DNA of 64,000 bases from an uncultured Veillonella sp. (GTDB lineage: Bacteria; Bacillota; Negativicutes; Veillonellales; Veillonellaceae), in NCBI RefSeq assembly GCF_900545795.1, contig NZ_URAR01000002.1:106248-170247 (forward strand), read 5' to 3'. The notes under the pieces are model-generated. The model ran no database searches. It saw only the letters and a program-made list of their open reading frames with translations, and was not told the origin of the DNA. The position numbers and the translations under genes are program-made. This document shows, one piece after another, positions 34,782 through 44,628 of the stretch (position 1 is its first letter; every line of letters starts with the position of its first letter).

Positions 34782-36125
34782 TTACTCATTTTCAGGTAAA
34801 GCAAATACCACTTTAGTTCCAAATTGTTTACTCAAATTCTTCTGCCCTACGTCGCTCAATTGGTCGACGGTTACTACTAAGCCGTTCACATTCTTATTAG
34901 GTGTAACGGCTAGGATGGAGCCAGCGCGCTCTTCCTGGTTGTATGCATAGGCTGCATCGATTTGAAGTTTGTTGAGCTCTACCTCGTTTAGGCTGCCATT
35001 TCTAACTTCCACATTTTGCACTAGGTCCTTATCTTTAGAGAAGGCTAAGGCGGCGCCAAATGCTTTGGCGTCACTACCACTTTGGAAGGCTACAATGAGC
35101 TTATTATCTTGCCAAAAGAGGGCGCCATGAAGTCTAAACACATAGCTTTTGCCAAAGGTTTTTTCGATGAGGGCTAAGGTTTTATTTTGAATCTGTTGAT
35201 GCAAAATAGTTTCACGTAAATGGAGCGCTTCTTTACTGTTAGTAATGCGATACGTGATTTCAGTGGCTTCAGCACGGGTAATGTACTTTTCTGGATTAAA
35301 TAAATTATGTGGTTGATAATTTAAGAAACCGAGGAGTGCTAATTCTTTTACAGCCTCTTGAGCCCAAGGCGCCACGAATTTTTGATCACTAAAGTGAATG
35401 TCTTCTTCGTTTACATAATTATCTGACTCATAGCCTAAGTAGTGGATGTAGTTATCGGCTACAACGGCAAACTCTTGGCGAGACATAAATTTTTCAGGTC
35501 GATATGTATTATCTCCATAGCCGCTAATAATATTGAGGCGTGCTACGCGCTCAATGGCATTGGCAGACCAACGATCAGACGTAATATCTTTAAAGCTACT
35601 AGAGAGCATAACCGTATTTTGCTCTGACACTAAATTGCTAAATAGTGCAGCTACTTCTTCGCGTGTAATTGGTTTATCTGGTTTAAAGGTACCATCATTA
35701 TAGCCAGATATGAGCTGTTTATTAGTCATTACAGCAATGGAGGTAGCAGCCCAGAAATCGCTTGGCACATCAGTAAATGTATATTTACGGGCTTCTTCAA
35801 ACATAGCAGAATTATCACTACTTAAGCTGTTGGGGCTAGTGCCAAAGATTTTCTGGTTCCTTTCTACTGTAGATTGAGGCTCTTCATTTGTAGCCGTGCG
35901 ACTCGCTTTATCCATAGCTTGTGTAGTATTCACATTAGTGTAGTAATTAGAGAGCAAAGGACTCAAAGTTGTTTTTTCTGGTGCTTTTGTAATCGTTACA
36001 GCTTGAGCTGATTCTTCGGCTTCATCGGTTACATTGGGGGTTGCACTATAAACAAAGCTATGAGATACGCCGAGGGCTAATGCCAAGGCGATCATTTTTC
36101 TTACGTGATTCTTTGATAAAAACAT
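34782..36125 (-). CDS. SLH-domain envelope protein with novel C-terminal domain
   Basis: A 447-aa exported protein. A signal peptide (1-28, ending in VYSA) is followed by a Ser/Thr-rich spacer and three SLH domains: about 115-165 (FTDVPSDFWAATSI), 175-225 (FKDITSDRWSANAI) and 240-295 (HFSDQKFVAPWAQEA). SLH repeats in Negativicutes tether outer-membrane or periplasmic proteins to modified peptidoglycan. There is no beta-barrel as in OmpM. The last ~135 residues match the C-terminus of the second SLH protein at 37882 (ALFWQDNKLIVAF versus VMYWQDNQLHVAL), defining a domain I cannot name. The RBS is GAGGAG. Confidence 0.85.
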   Translation of the reverse strand: MFLSKNHVRKMIALALALGVSHSFVYSATPNVTDEAEESAQAVTITKAPEKTTLSPLLSNYYTNVNTTQAMDKASRTATNEEPQSTVERNQKIFGTSPNSLSSDNSAMFEEARKYTFTDVPSDFWAATSIAVMTNKQLISGYNDGTFKPDKPITREEVAALFSNLVSEQNTVMLSSSFKDITSDRWSANAIERVARLNIISGYGDNTYRPEKFMSRQEFAVVADNYIHYLGYESDNYVNEEDIHFSDQKFVAPWAQEAVKELALLGFLNYQPHNLFNPEKYITRAEATEITYRITNSKEALHLRETILHQQIQNKTLALIEKTFGKSYVFRLHGALFWQDNKLIVAFQSGSDAKAFGAALAFSKDKDLVQNVEVRNGSLNEVELNKLQIDAAYAYNQEERAGSILAVTPNKNVNGLVVTVDQLSDVGQKNLSKQFGTKVVFALPENE

Positions 36126-36158
36126 AAGGTACTCCTCGATAAATAGAGATAAATTATA

Positions 36159-37865
36159 TTATTTGGCCATATAAATAATTATATTACCTAAGCGACCCCA
36201 TTCATAGGTTCTAGGGGCCAAAGCAGTGGCTGTAAAATTGCTATTATATTTATTGGGTACCAGTATAATGTAATCAGATTCATTAGCTGTTTTCTCTACT
36301 GCACCTTCTATGGTGGTGGTAGGCATTACATTCTTTCCTTCGCTCCAAAGGTCATTTTCTGCCTCAGGGGCGATAATTTGTGTTACTGGATGGCCGCTAT
36401 AATAGACTAATGAAGTTCGATAGTCTCGGTAGTAATAAACTTGTGTTGAGGCTTCGAGAGGGAGAATTTGCGCTAACTCTTTAGTAGATGCTTGTTGCAC
36501 TAAAGGGGGCAATAAATTCAATAAGACTAAATAGAATAAGCTAATACTAATAGCTGTGCCGGCGAAGATGTTTTTTACACTGTGTCGTCGATACGAGGCT
36601 ACTAATGGCAATAAGAGTAAGCTTAAGGCCACTAAAATGACAAATACTGCATGCCACAAATTGTCTGGCATTGGTGAGGTCATAGTAGGCTCTGAAGCTA
36701 GCGTATAAACCAAAATGATTAGACCTGGTGTGGTAATAGCTAATAAAGGAATGAATAAGAGTTTAGCTATTAATTTTACATTCGCTGCATGGGTAGACGG
36801 TATTGACTCCTCATCTGTACTTCCTTGGCCATGAACACCACATAATCGCAAGCCCCCTTGTGCCGTTATGACAGCAAAGGGAATTAAACATAGAAAAGTA
36901 TATGTCAAATATTTGGTGGCCATTAGATTATAGAAAATGAATACTCCTAGGCCCCAAGTGAGGGCATAGGCAGTCCAATGACGGGACTCTTTATGGCGAA
37001 TGATTTGTACTAGCTCATAAACGGTCAGACCCGTCCATGGAAAAATGGAAACAGGCGCTATGAGGAAATATAAATACCACCAATTTTGCTCAGGATGTTC
37101 TGGTATGGTAGCGCGCACATAATTGTGCAGGCCTAAGAATTCGTCAATGAAATTCATGCCGTGAATATTGTACATTACAACATACCACGGAAGGGCTACG
37201 ATAGAGAAGGCTAATAAGCCTAATGGGGCAAAGAGTAAGGCTAAATTTTCTTTCTTGCGATTAAAAAGCAGCACATAGAGTAATAGAATAAGTCCTGGTA
37301 AAATGAGCCCAATAGGTCCTTTGGTGAGGACGGCTAAGGCTGCACAAATATAGGCAAAGGTGAACTGCTTCTGACTTTGTAATTGAAAGCCCTTATAGGC
37401 AAAAAAGAAAATGCCCTGTGTAAATAAGAAGAGGAAGCCATCCGTCAATACGGCGTGGCTAATATACCAAAATTCTAAGGAGGTCCCCAGTATAATGGCG
37501 CTCCACAAAGCGAGGCGCACCCGCTTGAAGAGGGTGCGCACGCCAAGATACATGACTAGGCCATTTAACATAGCACAAATGGCAAAAGGGAATCGGGCCG
37601 CAAAATCTGACACGCCAAAGAGCTTGAAGGAGGCAATAAGCATCCAATATGTCCAGATGGGCTTATCATACCAATACACATCATAAATCATCGGTGAGAT
37701 GTAATTATTATGCTCCATCATGGTAAGCGCAGTTAAGGCATAGTTGGATTCCACCGTATCTGTCATGGGGAAGTTCCAAGTAAATAATAGGTAAGAGATT
37801 AATAGCCATATGCCGAGGAAGCCTATATAGCGATACTCCCGAGGATATAGGTTTGATCGTTTCAT
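36159..37865 (-). CDS. ArnT/PMT-like glycosyltransferase (GT39-like family)
   Basis: An integral membrane glycosyltransferase of 568 aa using a lipid-linked sugar donor. The N-terminal first loop carries the acidic motif PMTDTVESNYALTA and YWYDKPIWTYWML, the family substrate/catalytic area. Ten or more membrane helices follow, then a soluble periplasmic tail of about 110 residues (YYRDYRTSLVYYSG). ArnT adds aminoarabinose to lipid A; PMT relatives add sugars to proteins. The gene lies between two SLH proteins with Ser/Thr-rich spacers, so protein or LPS modification are both open. Confidence 0.83.
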   Translation of the reverse strand: MKRSNLYPREYRYIGFLGIWLLISYLLFTWNFPMTDTVESNYALTALTMMEHNNYISPMIYDVYWYDKPIWTYWMLIASFKLFGVSDFAARFPFAICAMLNGLVMYLGVRTLFKRVRLALWSAIILGTSLEFWYISHAVLTDGFLFLFTQGIFFFAYKGFQLQSQKQFTFAYICAALAVLTKGPIGLILPGLILLLYVLLFNRKKENLALLFAPLGLLAFSIVALPWYVVMYNIHGMNFIDEFLGLHNYVRATIPEHPEQNWWYLYFLIAPVSIFPWTGLTVYELVQIIRHKESRHWTAYALTWGLGVFIFYNLMATKYLTYTFLCLIPFAVITAQGGLRLCGVHGQGSTDEESIPSTHAANVKLIAKLLFIPLLAITTPGLIILVYTLASEPTMTSPMPDNLWHAVFVILVALSLLLLPLVASYRRHSVKNIFAGTAISISLFYLVLLNLLPPLVQQASTKELAQILPLEASTQVYYYRDYRTSLVYYSGHPVTQIIAPEAENDLWSEGKNVMPTTTIEGAVEKTANESDYIILVPNKYNSNFTATALAPRTYEWGRLGNIIIYMAK

Positions 37866-37881
37866 TATGGCGCTCTCCTTA

Positions 37882-39393
37882 TTAACTTTCTAATACGAAT
37901 ATATGAACTTTAGTACCAAAGGCATTTTTAATAGAATCATTCATATATTCAAAACTTTTATTTACAGTAACAATGAGTTGATTGTGTAATACTGATGGAT
38001 ATGCACTCAACACAGCACCAGCTGGTTGTTTTTGGGCGTAGTATTTACGGAAATTCGCTTCAATACGGTCATATTCTGCTTGACTGTATTTAGTAGACTC
38101 AAGGACTACAGAGTCTTTAAGTGTTTTGCCGCTTACTTTGTCTACCGATTTATCATCAGCAATGTTTTCTTCCAATGTATCTAAATCATCAGCACTCTTC
38201 AAGGCTACATGTAATTGATTATCTTGCCAGTACATAACGCCATAATTTTGGAAATTAGCCGGTGTTTTATATAAACCGTTTAATTTCTTGAAGATGCGGT
38301 TTTCAAGGGATACTTTGGCTGCATCAGTAGTAGTTACAGCGCTTTCTTTAGTAGTTGTTGTTTTACTTGGTGTAGCATTATTTTGTGACTTAGTTTCAGC
38401 TGCAGTTGTTTTTGCAGAATCTACATTAGCTTCTACTTTAGTATCAGCTTTAGCATCAGTCTTAGTCGCTGCTGCAGTGCCGGTTTCGTTAGTCACTGTT
38501 GTAACCGTTTCTGGTGCTTCTACAGCCTTTGGTGCAGGAGCTACTTCATTATGCTTGATGCGGTATAACATAGTAACAGCTTCAGCGCGTGTTATGAATT
38601 CAGTTGGTCTAAATTCTAAAGTTTTTCCAGAAGAAATAAAACCTTTAGAAGCTAAGATGCCAATAGATTCTTGATACTCGCTGCTAATGTCAGATGCATC
38701 ACTAAAGTTTACTGCCGCTTCTAATTCTTTAGCGACTGTTTTTTTACTTTTTTCTTTTTTATCTACTACACCAGTGGCTACTTCTTCTAAATCACTTTTG
38801 TATTGTGCGTAGGTAGCAGCTGTTTGAGCAAACTCTTGGCGAGTGATTTTGCTTTCCCCAGCAAATGGCGCTAGTAATGTTTCACCAGTAACAGCCTTAG
38901 GCTCTTTCACAGTTTTCTTTTTATTCGCTTTGTATTTATTAGCTACTGTGTTGGCAATATCAGTTTTAGTCACAGCAATTAACTTGTTGTAAAGCGCTTC
39001 GGCATCAGCAGTGGATAAGGCTTCGTCAGGTTTGAATTCACCTTCTCCTGGGCCTTCTAAAATACCTGATTTAACGAAGTCATTAATATACGGCTTAGCC
39101 CAATGGTCTTTAACATCTTCAAAGGTAATAGCTTTTTCCGCTTCTACAGCAGCTTTCGCATCGGCTATGCTCTGTGCATTGCGTTGGCTTGCAATGGCAG
39201 CAGCTTTTTGATCAGCTGCAGTTGGTTTTTTAGTGAGTACTTTCTTGGTCCCATCTGTGTTGACTAAAGAACTTACAGCCGTTACATTTTGAGCTGTTTG
39301 GTCCACTGTATCGGCTAAGCTTTGATTGGCATACAGTGAAGTTGTGAATAGAGTAGCCCCTAAGATGGCTAAACGTAAAGAACGTGATAACAT
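37882..39393 (-). CDS. SLH-domain envelope protein with Thr/Ala-rich linker and novel C-terminal domain
   Basis: A 503-aa exported protein. The start is taken at 39393 (MLSRSLRLAIL), where AAAGGAG lies upstream and a clean signal peptide (1-27, ending LA) begins; 12 further codons upstream are unlikely. SLH-like segments: about 85-140 (FEDVKDHWAKPYIND), a diverged middle one, and about 230-275 (FSDASDISSEYQES...FRPTEFITRAEA). Residues ~280-360 form a Thr/Ala/Lys-rich linker of low complexity. The C-terminal ~130 residues are homologous to those of the SLH protein at 34782. The pair and the glycosyltransferase between them appear co-oriented and perhaps co-transcribed. Confidence 0.85.
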   Translation of the reverse strand: MLSRSLRLAILGATLFTTSLYANQSLADTVDQTAQNVTAVSSLVNTDGTKKVLTKKPTAADQKAAAIASQRNAQSIADAKAAVEAEKAITFEDVKDHWAKPYINDFVKSGILEGPGEGEFKPDEALSTADAEALYNKLIAVTKTDIANTVANKYKANKKKTVKEPKAVTGETLLAPFAGESKITRQEFAQTAATYAQYKSDLEEVATGVVDKKEKSKKTVAKELEAAVNFSDASDISSEYQESIGILASKGFISSGKTLEFRPTEFITRAEAVTMLYRIKHNEVAPAPKAVEAPETVTTVTNETGTAAATKTDAKADTKVEANVDSAKTTAAETKSQNNATPSKTTTTKESAVTTTDAAKVSLENRIFKKLNGLYKTPANFQNYGVMYWQDNQLHVALKSADDLDTLEENIADDKSVDKVSGKTLKDSVVLESTKYSQAEYDRIEANFRKYYAQKQPAGAVLSAYPSVLHNQLIVTVNKSFEYMNDSIKNAFGTKVHIFVLES

Positions 39394-39991
39394 ATACAAT
39401 CTCCTTTCGTGTTTGATGATATAGCACAATTTATATTTTGTGCTTCATGCTATAACACAATTCATGGAAAATTAACAATTATGCAGTATAAATAAATTCC
39501 CGCAGTAATTATGATAAAATAATATAAGCAAAATAGTTGTTGGAAATAGGTTGATAATACTCTATTTGAGATATAAAGTACCTAATTTCAACTAGTTTGA
39601 TTATATCATGAAGTGCAGTCTCTTTAAAGGCAGAGATAGGTGTTGAGGCACAATTTCTAAGGGCTTTTGTTGTTTTATGTAGGAGATGGCTATTAGGAAG
39701 TTATGATAATAATTATCGCTTTTACTTATATTGATGATAGTTATTACTTTTTTGCATAAACTATAACCTGATTGCTAATATCGCAATTATTTGGACAATA
39801 TTTTTTATATTCTATATAATGTTAGTAGTGATTTCCGTGCGAATTTGAAAAAATATGTCTATGGATCGAATGAATCAAGATATAATAGAGTTTCTATGAA
39901 TCGATTGCATCGATAGTAAATAGAATATCTTATACGCAAGTGTGGGTAATCAATCATTGTAAGTACGTAGAAGAGATGAGGATGTGAGGAA
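39394..39991. promoter_or_regulatory. Divergent control region between SLH gene and lut operon
   Basis: AT-rich, with no supportable gene. Near lutA there is a TATAAT at 39881-39886 and just downstream the symmetrical site ATCGAT-TGC-ATCGAT (39900-39914), placed where a repressor would block transcription. At 39584-39605 there is a 22-base stretch nearly identical to the spacer and -10 region of the small RNA promoter at 23623-23644. Confidence 0.5.
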
Positions 39992-40729
39992 ATGAAAATT
40001 CATTTATTTTCACAATGTTTAATTGACATGTTTTATCCCCATGTGGGAATGGCCGGCGTACAGGTGTTAGAACGTTTAGGCTGTGACATTACAGTGCCTA
40101 AGAAGCAAGTATGTTGCGGACAAATGTTTATGAACTCTGGTTATGATCAAGCGGCAAAAGCAGCGATGAAAAATACGATTGAAGTATTTGAAGATGCTGA
40201 CTATATTGTAAGCTTATCTGGTTCTTGCGCGTTCGCCATTCGCGAAGAGTACACTCATGTATTAAAAGATGAGCCAGAATGGTTAGATCGTGCAGCTAAA
40301 TTGAGTGAAAAGATTTATGAATTCACTGAATTTATTGTTGGCGTATTAGGTGTTACTGATGTAGGTGCTGTATTCAATGATAAAGTAACCTATCATAAGT
40401 CTTGCCACGTAACACGTCTCATGGGTGTTAAAGAACAACCGATGAAATTATTAGAAAATATTAAAGGATTAGAATACTTGCCAATGCATCGCGCTGAACG
40501 TTGCTGTGGTTTTGGCGGTACCTTTACTGTAAAAGAGCCTGAAATTTCTGCTGTTATGACACGCGAAAAAGCAATGACTATTTATGAATCTGGCGCTAAT
40601 GTAGTAGCTGGTTCTGACCAAGCTTGCCTTATGAACATTGAAGGTATGCTTGATCGCTTATATAAAGATGGCGAAATTGACCGTCATATTCGCGTAATGC
40701 ACATTGCTGAATTATTGAACTGTCGCTAG
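39992..40729 (+). CDS. lutA: L-lactate oxidation complex subunit, CCG-domain Fe-S protein
   Basis: A subunit of the three-part L-lactate oxidising complex (245 aa). The two CCG-type domains are seen as VCCGQMF (about residue 39) and RCCGFGG (about residue 170), which bind Fe-S or heterodisulfide-reductase-like cofactors. It is the first gene of lutABC with spacings of 19 and 15 bases. Lactate is the main carbon source of Veillonella, so the operon is central here. A palindromic site about 80 bases upstream may control it. Confidence 0.93.
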   Translation: MKIHLFSQCLIDMFYPHVGMAGVQVLERLGCDITVPKKQVCCGQMFMNSGYDQAAKAAMKNTIEVFEDADYIVSLSGSCAFAIREEYTHVLKDEPEWLDRAAKLSEKIYEFTEFIVGVLGVTDVGAVFNDKVTYHKSCHVTRLMGVKEQPMKLLENIKGLEYLPMHRAERCCGFGGTFTVKEPEISAVMTREKAMTIYESGANVVAGSDQACLMNIEGMLDRLYKDGEIDRHIRVMHIAELLNCR

Positions 40730-40748
40730 TCGTTAGGAGGAACTAAAA

Positions 40749-42188
40749 ATGGCTATTTTATATGATCAACGCCCGTTTAAAGAACGCGTTAACGATGTTC
40801 TTGCCAATGACTTCAAAGTGAAGGCCATTCAAAAGGCGCAAGACGTATTCTATGAAAAACGTAAAACACTTGTAGATCAAGTACCTGAATGGGAAGAATT
40901 CCGCGATGAAGCTGCGGATCTTCGCGACCATGTACTTAGCAATTTAGACTATTACTTAAATCAATTTGCTGAAAATGCTACTAAAGCAGGCGCTATTGTA
41001 CATTTTGCTAAAGATGCAGAAGAAGCGAATAGCTATGTAATGGATGTAGTGCGTGAAAAGAATGCTAAAATGGTCGTAAAAGGTAAGACTATGGTGTCTG
41101 AAGAAATAAGCCTTAACGAGCATTTAATGGAAGCTGGCGTGGAAGTTAATGAAACTGACTTGGCAGAATTTATTCTTCAAACAGCTGATTGGAACCCACC
41201 ATCTCATATCGTAGTGCCAGCACTTCATTTCTCTCGTGACCGCATTCGCGATACCTTCCATGAAAAATTAGGCTATGAAGGTACAGAAGACCCAGAAGAA
41301 ATGACACGCTTCGTACGTAAACGTATTCGCGATCGTTTCCTTCGCGCTGATATCGGTTTTACTGGCTGTAACTTTGCTGTAGCTGAAACGGGCTCTATTA
41401 CTATTGTTTCTAACGAAGGTAATGGCCGTATGAGTAGCTCCATGCCTAAGACTATGATTTGTCTTATGGGTATGGAACGTTTAGTACCTGATTTTGCAGG
41501 TCTTGATGTTATGATGGAAATGTTGATTCGCTCTTCTGTAGGTGCGAAGATTTCCAACTACTTCTCAGTTATCACTGGCCCAGCTAAACAGGGTGAAGCA
41601 GATGGTCCTGAAGAACTTCACATCATCATTATCGACAATGGTCGTTCCAATATTTTAGGTGGCGAGTTTAATTCCATGCTTCGTTGTATTCGCTGCGGTG
41701 CATGTATGAATATTTGCCCAGTATATCGTCATATTACAGGTCATGCATATGGTTCTATTTATCCAGGTCCAATGGGCGCTGTATTGACTCCATTACTTGT
41801 GGGCTATGAAAAAGCTGGCGATTTACCTTATGCATCTACACTTTGCGGTGAATGTTGGGAACATTGTCCAGTTAAGATTCCACTCCATGAATTACTTCGT
41901 AAGCATCGCGTAAATATTGCCGATAAAGCTGATTTACGTCCAGCTGCAGAAAAAGCTATTTTCAATACAGTGGCTACTGTATTTAGTAACTCCTTCCTTT
42001 TCGACTATGGTACTAAACTTGGTGCCCTTGGTATGAAATTAATGAGTAAAAACGGTCAAATGGCTGATTGGACTAAACTCCTTCCAGTTGTTGGTGGCTG
42101 GGTAAAAGCTAAAGACATGAATACCTTGAAACTCAAGAAATTCCGTGATGTATATGCTGAATATGAAGCTAGTAAAAAACGTAAGTAA
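40749..42188 (+). CDS. lutB: L-lactate oxidation complex iron-sulfur subunit
   Basis: Iron-sulfur electron-transfer subunit of the lactate-oxidising complex (479 aa). An N-terminal LUD domain (about 60-300) with FTGCNFAVAETGSI precedes a ferredoxin-like region with CIRCGACMNICP (about 314-325) and a CGECWEHCP motif (about 362-370), together fitting two 4Fe-4S clusters. An AGGAGG site precedes the ATG. It passes electrons from lactate oxidation onward, probably to menaquinone or a flavoprotein. Confidence 0.94.
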   Translation: MAILYDQRPFKERVNDVLANDFKVKAIQKAQDVFYEKRKTLVDQVPEWEEFRDEAADLRDHVLSNLDYYLNQFAENATKAGAIVHFAKDAEEANSYVMDVVREKNAKMVVKGKTMVSEEISLNEHLMEAGVEVNETDLAEFILQTADWNPPSHIVVPALHFSRDRIRDTFHEKLGYEGTEDPEEMTRFVRKRIRDRFLRADIGFTGCNFAVAETGSITIVSNEGNGRMSSSMPKTMICLMGMERLVPDFAGLDVMMEMLIRSSVGAKISNYFSVITGPAKQGEADGPEELHIIIIDNGRSNILGGEFNSMLRCIRCGACMNICPVYRHITGHAYGSIYPGPMGAVLTPLLVGYEKAGDLPYASTLCGECWEHCPVKIPLHELLRKHRVNIADKADLRPAAEKAIFNTVATVFSNSFLFDYGTKLGALGMKLMSKNGQMADWTKLLPVVGGWVKAKDMNTLKLKKFRDVYAEYEASKKRK

Positions 42189-42203
42189 GGGAGAGACATA
42201 ACA

Positions 42204-42914
42204 ATGGATGAAGCAAAACGTAAAGCATTTTTTAGCCGTATTTCTCATGCGTTAGGTCGTAAAGAGATTCCTTCTTATGTGGTGCCATTTCCTTATGAAC
42301 AAGGTCCTCAGGCCAACATGTACTCTGAGCTTTCGCATGAACAAGTAGTTGATATGTTTAAGGTGGAATGTGAAAAAGTAGGTACTAAGTACATTACTAC
42401 TGATAAAGCACATCTTGTAGAAACCTTATTAAATGAAATTAAAGCTCGTGGTGGTGGTAAAGTTATTTACCCATCTTCTAAATTAGCTGAAGAGTATAAA
42501 TTAGAAGAAGCTTTTAGCAAAATAGATCCTCAAGAAGCTACTTTCTTTAAATGGGTCGGTGCTAATGGCCGCGATGCTAATATTGATGAAGCAAAGGTAG
42601 CTGAAATTGGCATTACTTTCCCAATTGCTGGTATTGCTGAAACAGCAACTGTTATTCAGCCAAGCAATGAAGAAAGTGGTCGCTCCATTGGCTTATTACC
42701 ACTTTGTCATATTGCTATTATTGATACGAAGACAATTATGCCTCGTATGACACAAACTATGGCTAAATTGACTGAAGTATATAAGGAAAATCCTGAAGGA
42801 TTCCCTTCTAATGTGGTTCATATTTCTGGTCCATCCAATACAGCTGACATCGAACTTGTTCGCGTTGTTGGTGTACATGGTCCAATCAATGTAACCTTTA
42901 TTTTAGTCGACTAA
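42204..42914 (+). CDS. lutC: L-lactate oxidation complex subunit, LUD domain
   Basis: Third subunit of the lactate-oxidising complex (236 aa), a single LUD domain with GIAETATVIQPSNEESGRS and the terminal block HISGPSNTADIE followed by GVHGP. It is also named YkgG. It is co-transcribed with lutAB and ends at a perfect terminator. No lactate permease gene is present in the window, so uptake must be encoded elsewhere. Confidence 0.93.
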   Translation: MDEAKRKAFFSRISHALGRKEIPSYVVPFPYEQGPQANMYSELSHEQVVDMFKVECEKVGTKYITTDKAHLVETLLNEIKARGGGKVIYPSSKLAEEYKLEEAFSKIDPQEATFFKWVGANGRDANIDEAKVAEIGITFPIAGIAETATVIQPSNEESGRSIGLLPLCHIAIIDTKTIMPRMTQTMAKLTEVYKENPEGFPSNVVHISGPSNTADIELVRVVGVHGPINVTFILVD

Positions 42915-42965
42915 GTTTGACTTTTTAAAAGTTAATACCTCTGTGAAGAGATAGAATGTAAAATG

Positions 42966-42999
42966 CTGTAGCAACTAATTTTAGTTGCTACAGTTTTTT
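42966..42999 (+). terminator. Terminator of lutABC
   Basis: A perfect 13-bp stem (42966-42978 with 42981-42993) followed by TTTTTTG. Confidence 0.92.
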
Positions 43000-43130
43000 G
43001 TTATAACATATACGTATAGTGAAATTTAGATATTTCTTTATGATTTTATACTAGAACAGTAGGAAATTAGATTGACTTATGTTATAATGATTCAGTCACA
43101 TTCACAATTGAATAGTTAGGAGGAACGGAA

Positions 43131-44564
43131 TTGGATATTCCATTTTTTCAACAGTTTTTGATGATTAGCAATTTAACAAGTGTGCTAATTATCGCAGTAT
43201 TTGCAGCTTTATTAGGTTTCATTTACTATTTACAGCGTCAAAAGGTTGCATTTGGTAATCTAGTAATCATTGGCACTATTCTTGGTGCTGTGCTTGGTTT
43301 CTTTGTACAATTTATTGCAGGATTCCCAACAGATCCAACTAAAGTTGTATTTATCAAAGAAAGCACAAAATGGTTCTCCCTTATCGGTGGCGGCTTTATT
43401 GATTTAATCTTGATGCTTGTAATTCCATTGGTATTTATCTCTATTATCCATGTTATTTTAAACATGAATCGTAGTGCCGACCTTAAGAAGTTGGTTACTT
43501 CCACAGCTGCTGTAGCGCTTATTATGGTTGCTATTGCTGCCGTAGTAGGCTTGGCTTTAGGTACGGTGGCTCACTTAGGTGAAGGCATGGCCTTAACCGG
43601 TGGTACACCAGCTAAAATGAAGGATGTAACACCAGTGGTAGATACAATCCGTGCGTTAATTCCTAAAAATCCTGTGGCCGCGATGGCGAATACAAGTGTT
43701 ATTGCAGTTGTAGTATTTGGGGTTATTATTGGCGGTATTGCTCGTTTGATTAAACAAACTGGTACAAGCAATCTTGAACTTGTTACAAAATTCTTTAACG
43801 AATTGCATTTGATTATTTCCTGGGTAGCTGATTTTGTTATCGGTTTAATGCCTTATGGCGTATTAGCTCTATTAGCTAGCACGATTGCTACTAAAGGCTT
43901 CCAGGCCATCGCTGACATGGGCCTCTTCGTAGTGCTTATTTATGTAGGCGTTATTATCATGTTGATTGTACAATCTATTTTACTCATGATGTTTGGCGTG
44001 AACCCAGTTATGTATTTCCGTAAAGCAAGAGCACCATTGTTCTTAGCCTTTACGTCTCGTTCCAGCATGGGTGTATTGCCACTTACGGTAGATACCTTGA
44101 CGAAACGTTTAGGTGTTAATGCAGCGACTGCTAATACAGTAGGTAGCTTTGGCACTACCGCTGGTATGCAAGGTTGTGCTGGTATTTTCCCGGCTCTCTG
44201 TATTGTTTACATCGCCCGCGTTGCTGGTGTAGAGCTTGATTTAACTATGTATATCATGAGCGTTATCGTAATCGCTCTTGGTTCTTTGGGTATTGCGGGT
44301 ATTCCTGGTACAGCGACTATGGCCGCTTCGGTATCTTTATCTGGTACAGGCCTTGGTGCTTTCTATGGCATGATTTCCCCAGTACTTGCTATCGACCCAA
44401 TTATTGATATGGGCCGTACAATGCTTAATGTAAGCGGTTCTATGACTAATGCTATTGTTGTAGATAAACTTATGGGCACTTTTGATAAAGAGGCGTTCAA
44501 CGATGAATCCACAGTGGATCGTCCAGTAAGCAATAAGCAAGAACCAGCGCATGTAGATGCGTAA
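43131..44564 (+). CDS. Dicarboxylate/amino acid:cation symporter, TcyP-like (cystine)
   Basis: A sodium- or proton-coupled carrier of the SDF/DAACS family (477 aa). The start is TTG 43131 with AGGAGG at 6 bases. It has eight membrane helices with re-entrant loops; the conserved serine-rich hairpin shows as FTSRSSMGVLPLT, the cation site near GTTAGMQGCAGI, and the C-terminal loop SLSGTGLGAFYGMI. The length and the N-terminal extra helix fit the L-cystine transporter TcyP/YdjN group better than glutamate or C4-dicarboxylate carriers. It is monocistronic, between two terminators. Confidence 0.85.
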   Translation: MDIPFFQQFLMISNLTSVLIIAVFAALLGFIYYLQRQKVAFGNLVIIGTILGAVLGFFVQFIAGFPTDPTKVVFIKESTKWFSLIGGGFIDLILMLVIPLVFISIIHVILNMNRSADLKKLVTSTAAVALIMVAIAAVVGLALGTVAHLGEGMALTGGTPAKMKDVTPVVDTIRALIPKNPVAAMANTSVIAVVVFGVIIGGIARLIKQTGTSNLELVTKFFNELHLIISWVADFVIGLMPYGVLALLASTIATKGFQAIADMGLFVVLIYVGVIIMLIVQSILLMMFGVNPVMYFRKARAPLFLAFTSRSSMGVLPLTVDTLTKRLGVNAATANTVGSFGTTAGMQGCAGIFPALCIVYIARVAGVELDLTMYIMSVIVIALGSLGIAGIPGTATMAASVSLSGTGLGAFYGMISPVLAIDPIIDMGRTMLNVSGSMTNAIVVDKLMGTFDKEAFNDESTVDRPVSNKQEPAHVDA

Positions 44565-44581
44565 ATAATTGCATATGAAAC

Positions 44582-44628
44582 AAACCCCTATGAGGTCCAT
44601 TTGAGGATGGAGTTCATAGGGGTTTTTG
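44582..44628. terminator. Bidirectional terminator between symporter and IclR gene
   Basis: A 12-bp perfect stem (44582-44593 with 44614-44625) with a short inner extension, A-rich before and TTTTT after. Confidence 0.88.

Noticed and set aside
38288..38674. Plus-strand 128-codon hydrophobic frame opposite the SLH protein linker
   Set aside because: Generated by the Thr/Ala-rich repeats on the other strand; no start signal.
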